A stretch of 64,000 bases of DNA from Saccharothrix ecbatanensis (lineage in GTDB: Bacteria; Actinomycetota; Actinomycetes; Mycobacteriales; Pseudonocardiaceae), in the NCBI RefSeq assembly GCF_014205015.1, contig NZ_JACHMO010000001.1:2108001-2172000 (forward strand). The letters run 5' to 3'. A program made the translations under genes and the position numbers. Below the pieces are notes generated by a model. It saw nothing but the letters and a program-made list of their open reading frames with translations. It was not told where the DNA came from and did not search any database. Below, in pieces: positions 62,344-64,000 of the stretch (its first letter is position 1; each line of letters starts with the position of its first letter).

Positions 62344-63282
62344 TCAGCGGCCGGTGGCTGTCAGGACGGCGGAGGCGATGGCCTTGTGCCCGTCAGGGGT
62401 CGGGTGGACGTCGGTGTGGCCGCAGAAGTACGTCAGCGCGCACACCTTCGCCACCGATGTCGGGATCGAGCCGTACGTCGGGTCCTGGGTGATCTCGGTG
62501 AACGGTCCATAGCCCCCGGTCGAGGCGGTCACGTCCACGAACGTCGCCCCGACCTTCTCGTACTCGGTCTTGAGCGCGGCGTTGAAGAAGTCCCGGAACA
62601 GCGGCACCGACAGGCGCGCGAGGTCCTGGCCGTTCGGGAACGCGGGGGACACCCACGCACCGAGGAACACGTCCGGATAAGTCAGACCCACGATCGGGGC
62701 ATCGCCGGCGGCTTCACGCAGCGCGGGCAGGGTGGCGGCCAGGCCTGCCCGGACGTTGGCGACGGCCCGCGACGCGCAGCCCAACGCATCGGCCGCCCGC
62801 GCGCACGGCGCCAGGTCGTTGCCGCCGATCACCACCGTCACCAGACCCACTCGCCCCTGGTGCTCGCGCAGCGCCTGCACGGCCGCGTCGAGTTGGGTGC
62901 GGCCCGCCGGGTCCGGCGCGCCGGGAGCGACGTTGCCGGGGGCGCAGGCGGGTCCACCGAGCAGTTGCGCGGACGTCGCGCCGCTGCACGCGACGTTGAT
63001 CAACCGCAGGTCCGACTGCTCGGCGACGAGGTACGCGAAGCCGTCCGCGCCGGTCGACGTGCCGGCGGCCGGCGGTCGGTAACCGGTCGCGTACGAGTCG
63101 CCCAAGGACACGTACACGCTGTCTGCGGGCGGTGCGCTCTCGCTGGGCGATGCGCTGTCGCTCGGCGGTGCGCTGTCGTTGGTGGCTGAAGGGTTCTCGG
63201 ACGGCGCTCCGGTGCACGCCCCGAGCGCCACCGCCAACGCCACCGACAACGCCCCGATCAGTGCGGATGGCCGCGGCACCAT
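62344..63282 (-). CDS. SGNH/GDSL hydrolase lipoprotein
   Basis: A 312-residue surface lipoprotein (lipobox LGA-C) with a Ser/Pro/Glu-rich linker (about 27-52). The SGNH hydrolase domain has block I GDSYATGY (nucleophile Ser), block II Gly in ACSGATS, block III GGND and block V DVHPTPDGH (Asp and His). Secreted members are lipases or carbohydrate esterases. ATG 63282 follows AAGGGG. It is divergent from the PadR gene. Confidence 0.88.
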   Translation of the reverse strand: MVPRPSALIGALSVALAVALGACTGAPSENPSATNDSAPPSDSASPSESAPPADSVYVSLGDSYATGYRPPAAGTSTGADGFAYLVAEQSDLRLINVACSGATSAQLLGGPACAPGNVAPGAPDPAGRTQLDAAVQALREHQGRVGLVTVVIGGNDLAPCARAADALGCASRAVANVRAGLAATLPALREAAGDAPIVGLTYPDVFLGAWVSPAFPNGQDLARLSVPLFRDFFNAALKTEYEKVGATFVDVTASTGGYGPFTEITQDPTYGSIPTSVAKVCALTYFCGHTDVHPTPDGHKAIASAVLTATGR

Positions 63283-63354
63283 CAGCCCCTTCTGTCCCGT
63301 GGGTGATCGTCAGCCTCCCAGGCTACGCGTGACGCCCGGCCTCGGCGGGGCGAG

Positions 63355-63372
63355 TATTCTAGTGTTAGAATA
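63355..63372. promoter_or_regulatory. Palindrome overlapping a leaderless promoter of the PadR gene
   Basis: Perfect inverted repeat TATTCTA, GTGT, TAGAATA. Its right half contains a -10 box TAGAAT (63366-63371) that ends 6 nt before the GTG start codon at 63378. The transcript would begin at or next to the start codon, and the palindrome is a likely autoregulatory operator. No -35 box is obvious. Confidence 0.6.
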
Positions 63373-63377
63373 GCGAC

Positions 63378-63902
63378 GTGTCCGAACGCCTCACCCCCGC
63401 CGAACTGACCCTGCTCGGCCTGCTCGTGGAGAAGCCCCGCCACGGCTATGAGCTGGAGGAGGTCATCACGGCCCGCGGCATGCGGGAGTGGACCGAGATC
63501 GGGTTCAGCTCCATCTACTACCTGCTCACCAAGCTCCGTGACCGCGGCCTGGTCGCCGAGAGGGGCGACGAGCCGGGGCGCGGCAAGACCCGCAAGGTGT
63601 TCGAGCCGACCGAACGCGGACGTGAGGCGTGCGCGGCCGGCGCCGAGGAGGCCATCGCCACCCTGCGGCCGGTGTTCCCGCCGGTCCTCGTCGGCCTGGC
63701 CAACCAGCCGGTCATCCCGCCCGAACGGCTGCGTGCCGCACTGGCCCGACGGGCGGAGGCGCTGGCCGAGCGGATCGCCGCGGTCCGGGCCGCCGCGCCG
63801 CCCGACGCCCCCGATTTCGTCCGCGCGATCTTCGACTACTCGCTCCACCAACTCGAAGCCGAAAAGACGTGGCTGGCCACCTACCGAGGAGAACAGCGAT
63901 GA
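63378..63902 (+). CDS. PadR family transcriptional regulator
   Basis: A 174-residue regulator. The N-terminal winged helix (LTLLGLLVEKPRHGYELEEVI, SIYYLLTKLRDRGLVAERG) is typical of PadR, and a C-terminal helical dimer region ends with FDYSLHQLEAEKTWL. No ribosome site precedes the GTG; the -10 box sits 6 nt before it, so the mRNA is probably leaderless. The stop overlaps the next gene's ATG (ATGA), coupling it to a GyrI-like protein gene. PadR proteins usually repress their own operon until a small molecule binds. Confidence 0.88.
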   Translation: MSERLTPAELTLLGLLVEKPRHGYELEEVITARGMREWTEIGFSSIYYLLTKLRDRGLVAERGDEPGRGKTRKVFEPTERGREACAAGAEEAIATLRPVFPPVLVGLANQPVIPPERLRAALARRAEALAERIAAVRAAAPPDAPDFVRAIFDYSLHQLEAEKTWLATYRGEQR

Positions 63903-64000
63903 CCCCGTACGACGTGAAACGCGAGCTGAAGGAGCTGTACGCGCCGAAGAACCGGGACTGGGCGCTGATCGACGTGCCGCCGCAGCAGTTCATCGCGTGC
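63899..64000 (+). CDS. GyrI-like small-molecule-binding domain protein (partial)
   Basis: The first 34 codons are present before the right edge. MTPYDVKRELKELYAPKN and the following WALIDVPPQQFIA match the start of GyrI-like proteins, which bind small hydrophobic molecules and often pair with regulators. It overlaps the PadR stop as ATGA. Confidence 0.7.
   Translation, partial: MTPYDVKRELKELYAPKNRDWALIDVPPQQFIAC

Overview
The window is high-GC actinobacterial DNA. Many starts are GTG or TTG, stop/start pairs overlap as ATGA or GTGA, one promoter looks leaderless, and secreted proteins and lipoproteins are common. The gene mix (PknG/GlnX/GlnH proteins, Eis, a polyketide synthase, AA10 and GH49 enzymes, and a 22-nt intergenic repeat array) suggests a Pseudonocardiaceae member such as Saccharothrix, Actinosynnema or Lentzea. 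That placement is inference. No rRNA, tRNA, CRISPR or insertion sequence was recognised.

Layout. 1-3.0 kb: secreted wall-sugar genes (an endonuclease-fold/beta-lactamase fusion cut by the window edge, and a NagZ-type hexosaminidase). 3.1-4.0 kb: a PhyH dioxygenase. 4.0-10.3 kb: a complete leftward urease operon, ureA-B-C-F-G-D, followed by a translationally coupled alpha/beta-hydrolase with four EF-hand-like motifs. 10.6-19.5 kb: a single-module, fully reducing polyketide synthase with a built-in methyltransferase, and its coupled MFS exporter. 19.9-31.8 kb: a self-contained dextran-use locus with secreted GH49 dextranase and GH15 glucodextranase, an ABC importer without its own ATPase, an intracellular oligo-1,6-glucosidase and a divergent ROK regulator. 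31.9-34.3 kb: small secreted or membrane proteins and a lytic polysaccharide monooxygenase. 34.37-34.58 kb: nine 22-nt repeat units, four in one orientation and five in the other, meeting head to head.

34.6-42.2 kb and 50.6-58.6 kb hold two paralogous signalling cassettes. Each has a PknG-type kinase, a VWA protein ending in a zinc ribbon, a trypsin-like protease fused to a STAND-like domain without a P-loop, a GlnX-like membrane protein and a solute-binding lipoprotein. In cassette A all five genes are joined by 4-bp overlaps and the lipoprotein is of the family 1 (sugar-type) class. In cassette B the lipoprotein is GlnH-like (amino-acid type), the genes lie in two convergent operons, and a small gene resembling a trypsin-co-occurring domain is added. 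This looks like an expanded form of the mycobacterial GlnH-GlnX-PknG sensing pathway with a VWA and protease arm, and it is the most interesting system in the window.

Between the cassettes lie Eis-type acetyltransferase, epimerase, MFS, glycosyltransferase and debranching-enzyme genes. After cassette B come an acyl-CoA ligase, a glycosyltransferase fused to a Gfo/Idh/MocA-like domain, a GDSL lipoprotein, and a leaderless PadR gene coupled to a GyrI-like protein that runs off the right edge.
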